From CAIWHR01 sp963708855 (GTDB taxonomy: Bacteria > Pseudomonadota > Gammaproteobacteria > Burkholderiales > Casimicrobiaceae): DNA of 64,000 nucleotides. This document shows positions 19,191 through 28,646 of this stretch, piece after piece. Location: contig CAVPUM010000006.1 in NCBI GenBank assembly GCA_963708855.1, forward strand, positions 62,001 to 126,000, read 5' to 3'. How positions within the stretch are numbered: the stretch's first letter is position 1; every line of letters starts with the position of its first letter. The position numbers and the translations under genes were made by a program. The notes under the pieces were generated by a model, which saw only the letters and a list, made by a program, of their open reading frames with translations, was not told where the DNA came from and ran no database searches.

Positions 19191-20891
19191 ATGAAGAACA
19201 TCGTGATTCTCGGCGCCGGAACGGGCGGTGCGCTGACGGCCAACCTGCTTTCGCATCGCCTGGATCTGCGCGAGTGGACGATCACCGTGATCGACCGTTC
19301 GCTGCTGCACGTCTATCAGCCGGGACTGCTGTTCCTGCCGTTCCGGATGTATGGATACCGCACGCAGGACGATGTCGTGCGGCCGATCGAGGCGCCGCTG
19401 CCGCCGGGCGTCAGGTTCGTGCCCTCCGAGGTGTACCTGATCGACCACGCCAAGCGCGAGGTCGACACCGACGCCGGCATCTTCCCGTATGACTTCCTGG
19501 TCTGCGCGATGGGGTGCCGCCCCGCGCCGGACGAGATCGAGGCCATGGCGCCCGCCATGGGCACCGGCGTGCACACCTTCTACACGCTCGAAGGCGCGCT
19601 CGCGATGCAGGATGCCCTGGCGAACCTGCGGGAAGGGCGGCTCGTCATCGATATCTGCGAGATGCCGATCAAGTGCCCGGTTGCGCCGCTCGAGTTCGCG
19701 TTTCTCGCGGACTGGCATTTTCGCGAACGCGGCATCCGCGACCGGATCGAGATCTCCCTCGTCACGCCCTATACCGGCGCCTTCACCAAGCCGAACGCCA
19801 ACCGCATCCTGTCCAAGGTGGCCGAGGCCAAGGGCATCCGTGTCGTGCCGAACTTCGCGACGTCCGCCGTCGAGGTGGACCGGAAGCGCATCCGCACGTA
19901 TGACGGCCGCACGGTCGACTACGAGCTGCTGTGCGCGATTCCGCCCAACCTGGGGCCGGCGGTGATCGACGGATCCGAGTTGGGCGATGGTGCCGGCTAC
20001 GGCGTCACCGATCCGCGCACGCTGAAAAGCCGCAAGGCGGAGCGCATCTTTCTTCTGGGCGACAACACGAACGTCGCCACGTCGAAGGCGGGATCGGTCG
20101 CGCATTTCGAGGCCGAAACGGTGGTCGAGAATCTGCTGCGCGAGATCGACGGCAAGCCGCCGCTCTCGACCTTCGACGGGCACGCGAACTGCTTTGTCGA
20201 GACCGGCCATCACAAGGCGATGCTGCTCGATTTCAACTACGACATCGAGCCGCTCGAGGGGACGTTTCCGCTGCCGCACCTCGGCCCCTTCTCGCTGCTC
20301 GAGGAGAGCCACTTGAACCACCTGGGCAAGCTCGCGTTCAAGTGGGTGTACTGGAACATGCTGCTGCCGGGCCACCTGCCCAACGTGCCGCTGCTGCCCG
20401 CGCACATGAGCTTCCTCGGCAAGGACTTGAGCACGGCGCCGCAGATCCGCGTGGCGCGGGCGATGCACGTGCGCGACGTGATGTCGAAGGACGTCGTGTC
20501 CGTGCGGAAGGGCACGGCGCTGCCGGCCGCCGCCGAGCTGATGGTCGCGAAGAAAGTGAGCGGCCTCCCCGTGCTCGACGCGGAGGACCGGCTGGTCGGG
20601 ATCCTCACCAGCGCCGACTTCATGTCGGCAATGAACATCGAAGGTGGCGGCGTCGCGAACGCGCTGGAGACGCTCGTGCGCAAGCGGCGCGCCCGCAAGG
20701 GCATGGGCACGATCGTCGACGACATCATGACGCCGGATCCGATCACGATCCGCGCCGAGGACTCCCTCGAGCATGCGGTGCAGCGCATGGACCGGAACAA
20801 GGTCAAGCGCCTCGTGGTCACCGACAGCGAACGGCACGTCCGCGGCATTGTGTCGCGGTCCGACATGGTGAAACTGTTCGCCGCGAAGTAG
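19191..20891 (+). CDS. Sulfide:quinone oxidoreductase-type flavoprotein with C-terminal CBS-domain pair
   Basis: A 566-residue protein. Residues 1-400 form an SQR-like FAD disulfide oxidoreductase: dinucleotide fold (IVILGAGTGGALTANLL), a cysteine-rich part (C105, C109), CEMPIKCPVAP with C156 and C162, the second FAD motif LLGDNTN near 288, and C334 before GHHKAMLLDFNYDIEPL. C162 and C334 correspond in position to the redox pair of SQRs, which oxidise sulfide and pass electrons to quinone at the membrane; amphipathic segments near 380-405 could bind the membrane. Residues 425-566 hold two CBS motifs (MHVRDVMSKDVVSVRKG and VDDIMTPDPITIRAEDS), which usually bind adenine nucleotides and suggest energy-state control. 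CBS fusion to SQR is unusual. Confidence 0.85.
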   Translation: MKNIVILGAGTGGALTANLLSHRLDLREWTITVIDRSLLHVYQPGLLFLPFRMYGYRTQDDVVRPIEAPLPPGVRFVPSEVYLIDHAKREVDTDAGIFPYDFLVCAMGCRPAPDEIEAMAPAMGTGVHTFYTLEGALAMQDALANLREGRLVIDICEMPIKCPVAPLEFAFLADWHFRERGIRDRIEISLVTPYTGAFTKPNANRILSKVAEAKGIRVVPNFATSAVEVDRKRIRTYDGRTVDYELLCAIPPNLGPAVIDGSELGDGAGYGVTDPRTLKSRKAERIFLLGDNTNVATSKAGSVAHFEAETVVENLLREIDGKPPLSTFDGHANCFVETGHHKAMLLDFNYDIEPLEGTFPLPHLGPFSLLEESHLNHLGKLAFKWVYWNMLLPGHLPNVPLLPAHMSFLGKDLSTAPQIRVARAMHVRDVMSKDVVSVRKGTALPAAAELMVAKKVSGLPVLDAEDRLVGILTSADFMSAMNIEGGGVANALETLVRKRRARKGMGTIVDDIMTPDPITIRAEDSLEHAVQRMDRNKVKRLVVTDSERHVRGIVSRSDMVKLFAAK

Positions 20892-20901
20892 CGGCCGCGC
20901 G

Positions 20902-21726
20902 TCAGGCCCTGACGACGAGGACGGCGCAGGAAGCGAGTCCGACGACCCGCTGCGCATTGCTGCCGAAGTGGAGGCGGCCGTGCACCTCGGGGCCGCCGCG
21001 GCCGACCACCAGCAGATCAGCGCCGGCGGTCGTCGCAAGTTCCGCGATCGTATCCGCCGGCCGGCCCACGACCACCTGCCCGGCGACGTCGGCGCCCTCG
21101 CCGCGCGCGACGGCGACGGCCGCCGCGATCACGCGCTCCCCCGCGGCGCGCTCTTCATCGGTGTCGTGCGCCGCGACCGCCACGACGGTCAGCGGCAGGC
21201 CGGCGGCCACCGCCATGCGCGCCGCCGCTCGCGCGACCTCCTGCGCTGCGCGCGTGCCGTCGATGCCGGCCAGCACGCGCCGCGACCACACGCGTGCCGC
21301 GCGCGGCACCATCAGCACGCTGCACGGCGCGGCGGTGGCGACCTTGCCGACCATCTCGCCCACCATCAGCTTCGCGAGGAAGCTCTGTTTGCCGCGGCGG
21401 CGGATCACGAGGAGATCGGCGTTGCGATCCTTCGCCTCCGCGACGATCTCGCGCCAGGGCTCCTCGCCGCGCCGCACGCGGAGATCGAGGTCGACGCCAG
21501 CACGCGCCGCGTCGGCGCGCAGCGCCTCGACCCGCACGAGCACGCCCCCTTCCACGCGCGCGACCACTGCGGGCGCTATCGACTCGTACTCGACGTTGCT
21601 GACGATCGGCACCACGCCGGCGAGCGGCATGCCGCACCGCCGCGCGAGTTCCAGCGCGACATGCTCGGCGCCGATGTCGAACTCGGTGTGCTCCGTCGCG
21701 AGCAGCAGTCGGGTGAAGGGGATCAT
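20902..21726 (-). CDS. Universal stress protein with two UspA domains
   Basis: A 274-residue tandem UspA protein. Domain 1 starts IPFTRLLLATEHTEFD and ends with the ATAAPCSVLMVP strand. Domain 2 starts SRRVLAGIDGTRAAQEVAR and ends with the GRGGPEVHGRLHFGSNAQRVV nucleotide-loop region and CAVLVVRA. Such proteins bind ATP or AMP and act in stress or energy limitation. The ATG at 21726 begins directly at the first domain; a longer frame reaching 22671 is only read-through into the overlapping TauE region. It is convergent with the SQR-CBS gene and probably co-transcribed with the two membrane genes upstream of it. Confidence 0.85.
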   Translation of the reverse strand: MIPFTRLLLATEHTEFDIGAEHVALELARRCGMPLAGVVPIVSNVEYESIAPAVVARVEGGVLVRVEALRADAARAGVDLDLRVRRGEEPWREIVAEAKDRNADLLVIRRRGKQSFLAKLMVGEMVGKVATAAPCSVLMVPRAARVWSRRVLAGIDGTRAAQEVARAAARMAVAAGLPLTVVAVAAHDTDEERAAGERVIAAAVAVARGEGADVAGQVVVGRPADTIAELATTAGADLLVVGRGGPEVHGRLHFGSNAQRVVGLASCAVLVVRA

Positions 21727-21740
21727 CGCGTGCGCGCCCG

Positions 21741-22163
21741 TCAATGGCCCGCGGTGAGGATGCCGGACGCGGCGAGCAGCAGCACCAGGATCTCCGCCGC
21801 GCAGATGCCGGCGTACACGCGGTCGCGCCGGCGCACGTACACGGGAATGATCGCGGCGAGGCACACGGCCGAGCATCCCGCGAGAATGACGATCCCGATG
21901 AGCCCGGCGAACTCGCCCTTGTGCAGGTGCGCGAGCCAGCCCCAGCCGGTCGGCGAGTCGGTCCGGACGAGATACTCGGCGAGCGGCAGCGTCCAGAGCT
22001 GCGGCAGCTGCTCGACCGTCACGTGCTCGTCGAGCCAGCCCATCACGTAGGCCACGTAGCCGACGACGAGCGCCACGAAGCCGAGCTTCGACGTGATGTC
22101 GAGCAGCCGTGCGTAACGCAGTTGCTCGACCGGCACGGGGTTGGCGGATTCGGGGGGCGGCAT
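21741..22163 (-). CDS. Small integral membrane protein next to TauE/SafE
   Basis: A 140-residue protein with three to four hydrophobic segments: LGFVALVVGYVAYVMGW, FAGLIGIVILAGCSAVCLAAI and GICAAEILVLLLAASGIL. It is reminiscent of DUF1634-type partners that often neighbour TauE/SafE exporters. It sits 12 bases downstream of the TauE stop and 14 bases upstream of the UspA start on the same strand, so one operon is likely. The function is not established. Confidence 0.65.
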   Translation of the reverse strand: MPPPESANPVPVEQLRYARLLDITSKLGFVALVVGYVAYVMGWLDEHVTVEQLPQLWTLPLAEYLVRTDSPTGWGWLAHLHKGEFAGLIGIVILAGCSAVCLAAIIPVYVRRRDRVYAGICAAEILVLLLAASGILTAGH

Positions 22164-22175
22164 CGTCTGCGTCCT

Positions 22176-23156
22176 TCAGTTCCAGATCCCGAGGCCCTTC
22201 AGCAGCGCGCGCAGGCCCGCGAACAGCAGCAGCGTCAGCACCAGCTTGCGGACGACCGACGCCTTCAGCACCGTCAGCAGCCGGGCGCCGATGCGGGCGC
22301 CGATCATCATGCCGATGACCGATGGCACGGCAATGACCATCAGCACGGCGCCCTCGATCATGTACACCCATGCGGCTGCCGAGTCGACCAGCGACAGGAT
22401 GAAGCTCGACGTCCCCGCGGAGACCTTGAGCGGCGCGCCCATCAGCAGGTTCAGCACCGGCACGTTGGCCCAGCCCGCGCCCATGCCGAACATGCCGGCG
22501 AGCACGCCGATGAACGTGAATAGCACGAGTCCGGCCGGCGTGCGATGGACCTGCCACGCGACGGCGCGGCCGCTCGCGGCGTCGTGGAACACGCCGTGGA
22601 TCGCCGAGCGCCGCGGACAGCCGATCGGGCGCCGCGACGTCGGGCAGCTCGGATTTGCGCGCGGTCGCCATCAGGGCGACGATGCCGAGGATCGTGATCG
22701 CCGAGCGCGACCTGCACCACCTGCGCGGGCAGCGCCAGACCGATCATCGCGCCCGCGATGGAACTGGCCGATGCGAGCAGCGCCAGCGGCAGCGCGAGGC
22801 GCAGGTCGGCGAGCCCGCCGCGCAGCAGGCTTGGTCCGGCCGCGAGCGCGCTCGCCAGCGCCACGAGCAGCCCGGCGCCGCGCACGAAATCGAGATGGAA
22901 CGGGAAGAAGCCGCTGACGATCGGCACGAACAGCACGCCGCCGCCGACGCCCGCCGGCACCGCGACGATGCCGAGCAGCAAAACAGACGACGAACAGCGC
23001 GAGCGGCCAGACCCACCACGCGAGGTCGGCCTGCGCGGCGCCCGTGGCGGCGGCCGGCGCCGCGATCGTGGCGAGCAGAATGAAGGCCGCGACGAACCGC
23101 GGCGCCAGGAGGCGGTCCCGGCCGATGGGTGCGGTCGCGGGCTCGATCGAGGTCAA
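22176..23156 (-). CDS. TauE/SafE-family sulfite/organosulfonate exporter, three frameshifts
   Basis: Four frame segments read in order give one TauE protein. They are WWVWPLALFVVC, then LLGIVAVPAGVGGGVLFVPIVSG through ALPAQVVQVAL, then ITILGIVALMATARKSE, then HGVFHDAASGR through the end with LAGMFGMGAGWANVPVL, the second conserved GxGxG half, and LLFAGLRALLKGLGIW. About eight membrane helices are predicted. The shifts lie near 22980-22983 (T-run), 22700 and 22603; the last two share the context CTCGGCGATC, where CTCGCGATC would restore the frame. Members export sulfite or sulfonates, which fits a sulfite-producing cell. The start is uncertain: TTG at 23156, or ATG at 23261 with an unlikely Arg-rich leader. 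Confidence 0.75.
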
Positions 23157-23552
23157 TTGGGAGCGCGGTCCGGGGTTCGCAGGTCGAGGGCGCCGCGCAG
23201 GCTCATCCGCGCGGCGACGCCGCGGAAGGCGTCGGGGCGAATTCAGCCGCCGACCTATCAATACTCAATCCGCAGGGCATCCGTCAATAGCCGCATTGGC
23301 GTGCTGCGCATCACCCGGACGGCGTAGGGCCTCGGCCGCGGACCGCCCTCGCTTGCACGCGCATGACGCACGCCCGATAATCCCTGCACATCTCGCCATC
23401 GCCGATGACGCCCGACGCAGGCCGCGCCCGGATGCGCAATCGGGCGCAGAGTCAAGCCGTGACCCTCCCGTTCCCCGACTCCACGCCTGCCCGCCACGCT
23501 GCCGTCGCGGCGCCCCGCGCGGCAGCGGCGTGGCGAGACAGGAGTCCCGGGC
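23157..23552. other. Intergenic gap upstream of TauE and the phosphodiesterase gene
   Basis: About 400 bases between divergent genes, probably holding both promoters. I see no RNA gene, repeat or convincing operator. A long plus-strand frame crosses it but has no protein-like features before 24329. Confidence 0.35.
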
Positions 23553-24068
23553 GTGAAAATCTGCATCGTTTCGGACAGCCACGACCGCGCGCCGATGCTG
23601 CGCGACGCGGTCGCGCAGGCAAAGCAGGCCGGCGCCGAAGCCGTCGTTCACTGCGGCGACGTGATCGGCGCGATGACGTTGCGCCCGCTGCTCGAACTCG
23701 GGCTGCCCGTGCACGTGATTCACGGCAACAACCTCGGCGACTCGGTCATGCTGCACAGGTTGGCGCGGGAGAGCGGCGGGCTGCTCGAATATCACGGCGC
23801 CGACGCGCGCATCGAACTCGGCGGACGGAAGATCTTCCTGGTGCACTATCCCGACTACGGCTACGCGATGGCGTGCACAGGCGAGTGGGACCTCGTGTGC
23901 TGCGGCCATTCGCACTGCGCCGGCATCGAGCAGGTCGCCAACGTCAAGGGCGGGAAGACCTGGCTCGCCAACCCCGGCACCGTGGCAGCGCTGGCAGCGC
24001 CCGCGACGTGGATCCTCGGCGACCTCGCGTCGATGCAATTCGACATCCGCAAACTCGAGGCGCGTTGA
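23553..24068 (+). CDS. YfcE/MJ0936-type metallophosphoesterase
   Basis: A 171-residue calcineurin-like phosphodiesterase. The metal-binding motifs of the family are all visible: DSH (residues 8-10), GD in HCGDVIG (about 37), GNN in IHGNN (about 58), the single His of LVHYPDY (about 92) and GHSH (about 117). Members hydrolyse phosphodiesters with Mn2+ or similar metals; the natural substrate is usually unknown. It stands alone just ahead of the apr genes on the same strand, with a gap of about 260 bases between them. Confidence 0.9.
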   Translation: MKICIVSDSHDRAPMLRDAVAQAKQAGAEAVVHCGDVIGAMTLRPLLELGLPVHVIHGNNLGDSVMLHRLARESGGLLEYHGADARIELGGRKIFLVHYPDYGYAMACTGEWDLVCCGHSHCAGIEQVANVKGGKTWLANPGTVAALAAPATWILGDLASMQFDIRKLEAR

Positions 24069-24328
24069 CGCGTGCCTGCACGAAGGATTGGAGGCGGGAC
24101 CGCGCGGCGTGTCGTTCGGCGGCGTCGCACGCAATGTCCGTCCGGGACCGCATTGAATCCCCGGCGTCTGACCCGACGCATGGCCCGATACATCGAATCT
24201 ATGGCGCCATAGCTTTTTTTTGTCGGCCGGCGCAGGGGCCCTCTGTAGAATCATCGACTGCAAGAAGCCGAATGAGCTTCGCCACAAGTCGTGCGCGCGT
24301 GCCCCGTTCTCGGGGCAGGGAGGAAACA

Positions 24329-25168
24329 GTGTTCGCCAGCAATCCGTTTGCCGAGATCTCGGCGTCCGTTCCGCCTGCCGTCATGCAGGCCTATGTCGTC
24401 CTCATGATCTTGCTGGTCGCGGCAGGGACGTTGTTCGACGTCGTGCACAAGGGAAGCGCCAGGTATTTCTTCGAGAACTGGCGCAAGTCGAAAAGCAAGG
24501 ACGCCAAGCCGCTCGGCGGCGGCGAACTGGTGTCGATCGCGGTCAAGACCGGCGTGGTCGACGTCCTCACCTCCGGCGAGTTCTGCAACCCGCGGCGCCG
24601 GATCGCCCACCTGCTGGGCATGTACGGATTCGTGATCTACGTCGTCACCACCGCCATCCTGATGTTCGGCTACCCGACCACGGCAACACCCGCGCCCGGC
24701 ATCCTGCCGCTGCTGTGGTGGATCGGCGGCCTGATGATCTGCGTCGGCGGATACTGGTTCTGGTTCTTCATCCGCGTCGATGTCGCCGCCGAGGGCCACT
24801 CGCCGTTTCGCCTGGTGCGCGCGGACCTGTTCATCCTCTCGCTGCTCGCCAGCGTGACGCTTGGCCTGATCTGGGCTTTCCTGCAATCGAAGGGCAGCGC
24901 CGGCGCCGGCGTGTTCTTCGGCCTGTACATCATGGCCACGACGGTGCTGTTCGCGGGCGTGCCCTGGTCCAAGTTCGCGCACATGTTCTTCAAGCCCGCG
25001 GCGGCCTTCGAGAAACGGGTATCCGAGGCCAATGGCACGGTCGAGAATCTGCCGACGCAGACGCGTGACGATCCCGAGCAACAGCAAAGACACTCCATGG
25101 AACTGTTGCGGGACGCTCCGATGAACATGGGGCTCGGCATCAAGCGCGAAGCGCCCCGCCACTATTGA
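24329..25168 (+). CDS. aprM: AprM, membrane anchor of dissimilatory APS reductase
   Basis: A 279-residue inner-membrane protein with about five hydrophobic helices (VVLMILLVAAGTLFDVV, MYGFVIYVVTTAILMFG, LLWWIGGLMICVGGYWFW, LFILSLLASVTLGLIW and FFGLYIMATTVLFAGV). It lies directly upstream of aprBA, the place of AprM in sulfur oxidisers that lack QmoABC; it is thought to pass electrons from AprBA to quinone. The start is GTG at 24329, set by a GGGAGG ribosome site 5 bases upstream; in the same frame the sequence further upstream is not protein-like. It is followed by aprB after 50 bases. Confidence 0.88.
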   Translation: MFASNPFAEISASVPPAVMQAYVVLMILLVAAGTLFDVVHKGSARYFFENWRKSKSKDAKPLGGGELVSIAVKTGVVDVLTSGEFCNPRRRIAHLLGMYGFVIYVVTTAILMFGYPTTATPAPGILPLLWWIGGLMICVGGYWFWFFIRVDVAAEGHSPFRLVRADLFILSLLASVTLGLIWAFLQSKGSAGAGVFFGLYIMATTVLFAGVPWSKFAHMFFKPAAAFEKRVSEANGTVENLPTQTRDDPEQQQRHSMELLRDAPMNMGLGIKREAPRHY

Positions 25169-25218
25169 ATCGAGAAGCAGCCCGCAAGTTCTGCTGGACC
25201 AGCCAAGGAGCCGGAACT

Positions 25219-25698
25219 ATGCCTACCTTCGTCTATATGACAAGGTGCGACGGATGCGGACATTGCGTCGACATCTGTCCGTCGGACATCATGCACATCG
25301 ACAAGACCTATCGCCGGGCCTACAACATCGAGCCCAACATGTGCTGGGAGTGCTACTCCTGCGTCAAGGCCTGCCCGCAGAATGCGATCGATGTGCGCGG
25401 ATATGCCGACTTTGCCCCGCTCGGTCACAGCGTTCGTGTCCACCGCGACGAGCAGAAAGGCACGATCGCCTGGAAGATCAAGTTCCGCAACGGCACGGAA
25501 AAGAACTTCCTGTCGCCCATCACCACCAAGCCCTGGGGCACGGCGATCCCCAAGCTCGCGGATGTTCCCGGACCCAGCAAGGAAATGCGCGACGGACAGC
25601 TGTTGTACAGCGAGCCGAAATATATCCGCATGGACGACGGCGGTCTGCATACGCTCGAGTCCGCTGGTCTCAAGATGAAGAAAGGCGTGTACTACTGA
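25219..25698 (+). CDS. aprB: Adenylylsulfate reductase beta subunit
   Basis: A 159-residue iron-sulfur subunit carrying two [4Fe-4S] clusters: CDGCGHCVDICPSD near residue 11 and CWECYSCVKACPQN near residue 42. A C-terminal tail wraps around AprA. In sulfur oxidisers AprBA works in reverse, joining AMP and sulfite to APS and releasing two electrons. The ATG at 25219 follows an AAGGAG site 9 bases before it; the longer frame from 25165 is not needed. The stop overlaps the aprA start (TGATG), so the two are coupled. Confidence 0.97.
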   Translation: MPTFVYMTRCDGCGHCVDICPSDIMHIDKTYRRAYNIEPNMCWECYSCVKACPQNAIDVRGYADFAPLGHSVRVHRDEQKGTIAWKIKFRNGTEKNFLSPITTKPWGTAIPKLADVPGPSKEMRDGQLLYSEPKYIRMDDGGLHTLESAGLKMKKGVYY

Positions 25699-27566
25699 TG
25701 GCTTACGAAACGATCGTCGAAGACGGCATCGATGTTCTGGTCGTCGGTGCAGGCCTTGGCGGCACCGGTGCCGCATGGGAGGCCAGATTCTGGGGTCAGG
25801 ACAAGAAGATCGTCATTGCCGAGAAGGCCAATATCGATCGCTCCGGTGCGGTCGCCCAGGGTCTGTACGCCATCAACTGCTACATGGGCACCCGCTGGGG
25901 CGAAAACAAGCCGGAGGACCATGTCCGCTACGCTCGCATCGACCTGATGGGGATGGTGCGGGAAGACCTGCTGTTCGACATGGCCCGTCACGTCGACTCC
26001 ACGGTGCATCAGTTCGAAGAGTGGGGCCTGCCCATCATGAAGGACCCGAAAACCGGGCGCTATCTGCGTGAAGGGCGATGGCAGATCATGATTCACGGCG
26101 AGTCCTACAAGCCCATCGTGGCCGAGGCCGCCAAGAAATCGGCGGACAAGGTCTTCAACCGCATCTGCGTCACCCACCTGCTGATGGACGAAAGCAAGGA
26201 GAACCGGATTGCCGGTGCCGTTGGCTTCAACGTCCGCACCGGCAACTACCACGTCTTCAAGTCCAAGACCGTGATCTGCGGCGCGGGCGGCGCCTCCAAC
26301 ATCTTCAAACCGCGTTCCGTGGGCGAAGGTTCCGGCCGCACCTGGTATGCGCCCTGGTCGTCCGCGTCGGCCTACGGGCTCATGATCGACGCCGGCGCCA
26401 AAATGACGCAGATGGAAAATCGCATCGTGCTGGCGCGTTTCAAGGACGGCTATGGCCCGGTCGGCGCCTACTTCCTGCACCTGAAGACCTATACGCAAAA
26501 CGGTCTGGGCGAAGAGTACGAATCCAAGTGGTTCCCCGAACTGCAGAAAATGGTCGGCAAGGAATATCTCGATCCGGAAGCTTCGCACTTGACCCATCGG
26601 CCGATCCCGACCTGTTTGCGCAACCATTGCATCATCAGCGAAGTGAATGCCGGCCGCGGCCCCATTCACATGGTGACCATGCGCGCCTTCCAGGATCCCC
26701 ATCTGGAAGAGGTCGGCTGGGAGAACTTCCTCGGCATGACCGTCGGCCAGGCGGTTCTGTGGGCCGCCACCGATGTGGATCCCAAGAACGAGAATCCCGA
26801 GCTGACCACATCCGAGCCCTACGTCATGGGCTCCCACGCGACCGGCTCGGGTGCCTGGTGCTCGGGTCCCGAGGACGTCTCCCCTCCCGAGTATTTCTGG
26901 GGCTACAACCGCATGACGACGATCGAAGGTCTGTTCGGCGCCGGTGACGCGGTCGGCGGCACGCCGCACGCCTTCTCGTCCGGCTCGTTCACCGAAGGTC
27001 GTCTCGCCGCGAAGGCCGCCTGCAAGTACATCGACGACGGAAAGGCCGAAGGCATTGTCGTATCCGATGAGCAGATCAACCGCCGCAGGAAGGAGATCTA
27101 CAAGCCCCTGGAGCACTACAAGACCTACCGCAATGCGATCGTGGCGGGCTCTGTCAATCCGCACTACATCAATCCCAAGCAGGGCCTGGACCGTCTGCAG
27201 AAGCTGATGGACGAGTATTGCGGCGGAGTGACCGTCAACTACATGACCAACGAGAAGCTCCTGAATATCGGTCTCAAGAAGCTCGAGATCATGGAGGAAG
27301 ACCTCGAGAAACTGGCCGCCGAGGATATTCACGAATTGCTGCGTGCGTGGGAATTGAAGCACCGTCATCGCGCTGCAGAGTGCGTCACGCAGCACACGCT
27401 GTTCCGCAAGGAGACCCGTTGGCCGGGTTACTACTACCGGGGCGACGCCATGAAGGTGGACGATGAAAACTGGCACGTGCTGACTGTTTCGCGTCGCGAT
27501 CCGCAAACCGGCGAATACACCATGGAGAAGGCGCCTTGTTATCACCTGGTTGCGGATGACGAGTAG
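25698..27566 (+). CDS. aprA: Adenylylsulfate reductase alpha subunit
   Basis: A 622-residue flavoprotein, the catalytic subunit that forms APS from sulfite and AMP. It has the FAD-binding GAGLGGTGAAWEARFW near residue 17, the RSGAVAQGLYAINCYMG stretch, and the C-terminal region with GLFGAGDAVGG, FSSGSFTEGRLAAKAA and the closing MEKAPCYHL. Length and motifs are complete. Codon use is less GC-biased than in the dsr genes, hinting at a separate history of the apr block. The operon continues into two accessory genes. A degenerate second aprA lies about 1.3 kb downstream. Confidence 0.97.
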   Translation: MAYETIVEDGIDVLVVGAGLGGTGAAWEARFWGQDKKIVIAEKANIDRSGAVAQGLYAINCYMGTRWGENKPEDHVRYARIDLMGMVREDLLFDMARHVDSTVHQFEEWGLPIMKDPKTGRYLREGRWQIMIHGESYKPIVAEAAKKSADKVFNRICVTHLLMDESKENRIAGAVGFNVRTGNYHVFKSKTVICGAGGASNIFKPRSVGEGSGRTWYAPWSSASAYGLMIDAGAKMTQMENRIVLARFKDGYGPVGAYFLHLKTYTQNGLGEEYESKWFPELQKMVGKEYLDPEASHLTHRPIPTCLRNHCIISEVNAGRGPIHMVTMRAFQDPHLEEVGWENFLGMTVGQAVLWAATDVDPKNENPELTTSEPYVMGSHATGSGAWCSGPEDVSPPEYFWGYNRMTTIEGLFGAGDAVGGTPHAFSSGSFTEGRLAAKAACKYIDDGKAEGIVVSDEQINRRRKEIYKPLEHYKTYRNAIVAGSVNPHYINPKQGLDRLQKLMDEYCGGVTVNYMTNEKLLNIGLKKLEIMEEDLEKLAAEDIHELLRAWELKHRHRAAECVTQHTLFRKETRWPGYYYRGDAMKVDDENWHVLTVSRRDPQTGEYTMEKAPCYHLVADDE

Positions 27567-27680
27567 CAATATCTCCAGCGTAGAGCTCGCGTTGACCGTC
27601 TGCCTGGCGCAAGAGAAACCGGCACGTCGTCGGTTGTGAGCCCTATGAAGCTGGTCTCTTCCGGCCGCAGATAGCCGCGC

Positions 27681-28031
27681 GTGAACATCATCGAAAAAAC
27701 CGATGAGGAGATTCGGGCCATTGCCGACCCCCTGTGGCGCGACCTCGTCAGACATTCGAACGAAGGCAAGTACGGAGAGTTCGCAAAGAACTTCTCCAGT
27801 TCCCTGGCGCTTGCCATGGATCAAGTCGTGGCGGGCCACCAGTTCGCAAACAGTGAACTGGCGAGAAGCCTGTCTGAAGACGTCGACTCGCTCGGCATCA
27901 TCCGCCGGGGCGAACATGTGACGGTTCTTTACCGGCAGCGGAGCACCAAGAAGCAAGGCGAATGGCTTGGCCGACTTGTCCTCGGCCATGAAAACGGAGA
28001 GGTCAGGATCTTTGGTGCATCCATCTTCTGA
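27681..28031 (+). CDS. Conserved-looking protein of unknown function downstream of aprA
   Basis: A 116-residue soluble protein without recognisable motif. It starts MNIIEKTDEEIRAIADPLW, has a helical N-terminal half and a beta-rich C-terminal half (EHVTVLYRQRSTKKQGEW, LVLGHENGEVRIFG). It sits 114 bases after aprA and 20 bases before the FKBP-type gene on the same strand, so it is probably part of the apr transcript. Its position between apr and a folding factor suggests a maturation role for Apr, but that is inference. Confidence 0.6.
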   Translation: MNIIEKTDEEIRAIADPLWRDLVRHSNEGKYGEFAKNFSSSLALAMDQVVAGHQFANSELARSLSEDVDSLGIIRRGEHVTVLYRQRSTKKQGEWLGRLVLGHENGEVRIFGASIF

Positions 28032-28051
28032 GCAGTTCGTTCGGATTCGAC

Positions 28052-28561
28052 ATGAGTGAAACCATCCAGGACGGCAAGTTTGTCGAACTGACCTACAAGG
28101 TGACCGACAGGAAGTCGAGGCATGTCCTCACCAGGGTCGATTTCCCGTTGGGCTATGTTCACGGACACAATGAAATTCTGGCCCCTTCCGTCCATAAGGA
28201 GCTGGAGGGCAAGTCCGTTGGCGACGTGATCGAGGTGCCAATCGATGGCAATCAGATCTTCGGCCCCAGAGACGAGTCGCTGGTTTTTACCGATCACATC
28301 GAGAATGTCCCCGAGGAGTATCGGCAAGTCGGCGGCTCCATCCTCATGGAAAACGACAAGGGCCAGACCCGCAGCTTTATCGTGACGTGGATGGACGACG
28401 AGAAACTGACGGTCGACGGCAACAATCCGCTTTGCGGCAGAGAGGTCGTCTTTACGCTCGAGATACTCACCGTGCGCGACGCAACTGATGAAGAGACAAG
28501 AGTGGGCGGGGCGATCATTGCGAACGCGGATATCGACCCGTCACTCATGAGACCTGTCTAA
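28052..28561 (+). CDS. SlyD/FKBP-like peptidyl-prolyl isomerase
   Basis: A 169-residue protein with the SlyD-like split-FKBP layout. The N-terminal FKBP strand is GKFVELTYKVTDRKSRHVL, followed by FPLGYVHGHNEILAPSVHKELEGKSVGD (the Y-x-x-G-x-x-x-(I/L) motif of SlyD). Next come a chaperone-type insert (about residues 60-110) and a returning strand with DGNNPLCGREVVFTLEI. There is no His/Cys-rich metal tail. Such proteins help fold metalloenzymes, so assistance to AprBA or AprM is plausible from context. Confidence 0.75.
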   Translation: MSETIQDGKFVELTYKVTDRKSRHVLTRVDFPLGYVHGHNEILAPSVHKELEGKSVGDVIEVPIDGNQIFGPRDESLVFTDHIENVPEEYRQVGGSILMENDKGQTRSFIVTWMDDEKLTVDGNNPLCGREVVFTLEILTVRDATDEETRVGGAIIANADIDPSLMRPV

Positions 28562-28646
28562 GCAGCTGTGCTGAATGGCATCGGACAAATTTCGGCTTTA
28601 GTTACTTGCACTTACAATCCTGACTTCACGGCAAGAAAGGCGACTC

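Noticed and set aside
25245..27566. Single fused aprB-aprA frame starting at 25245
   Set aside because: The upstream part is aprB read in a wrong frame; the true AprA begins at 25698 at the TGATG overlap.
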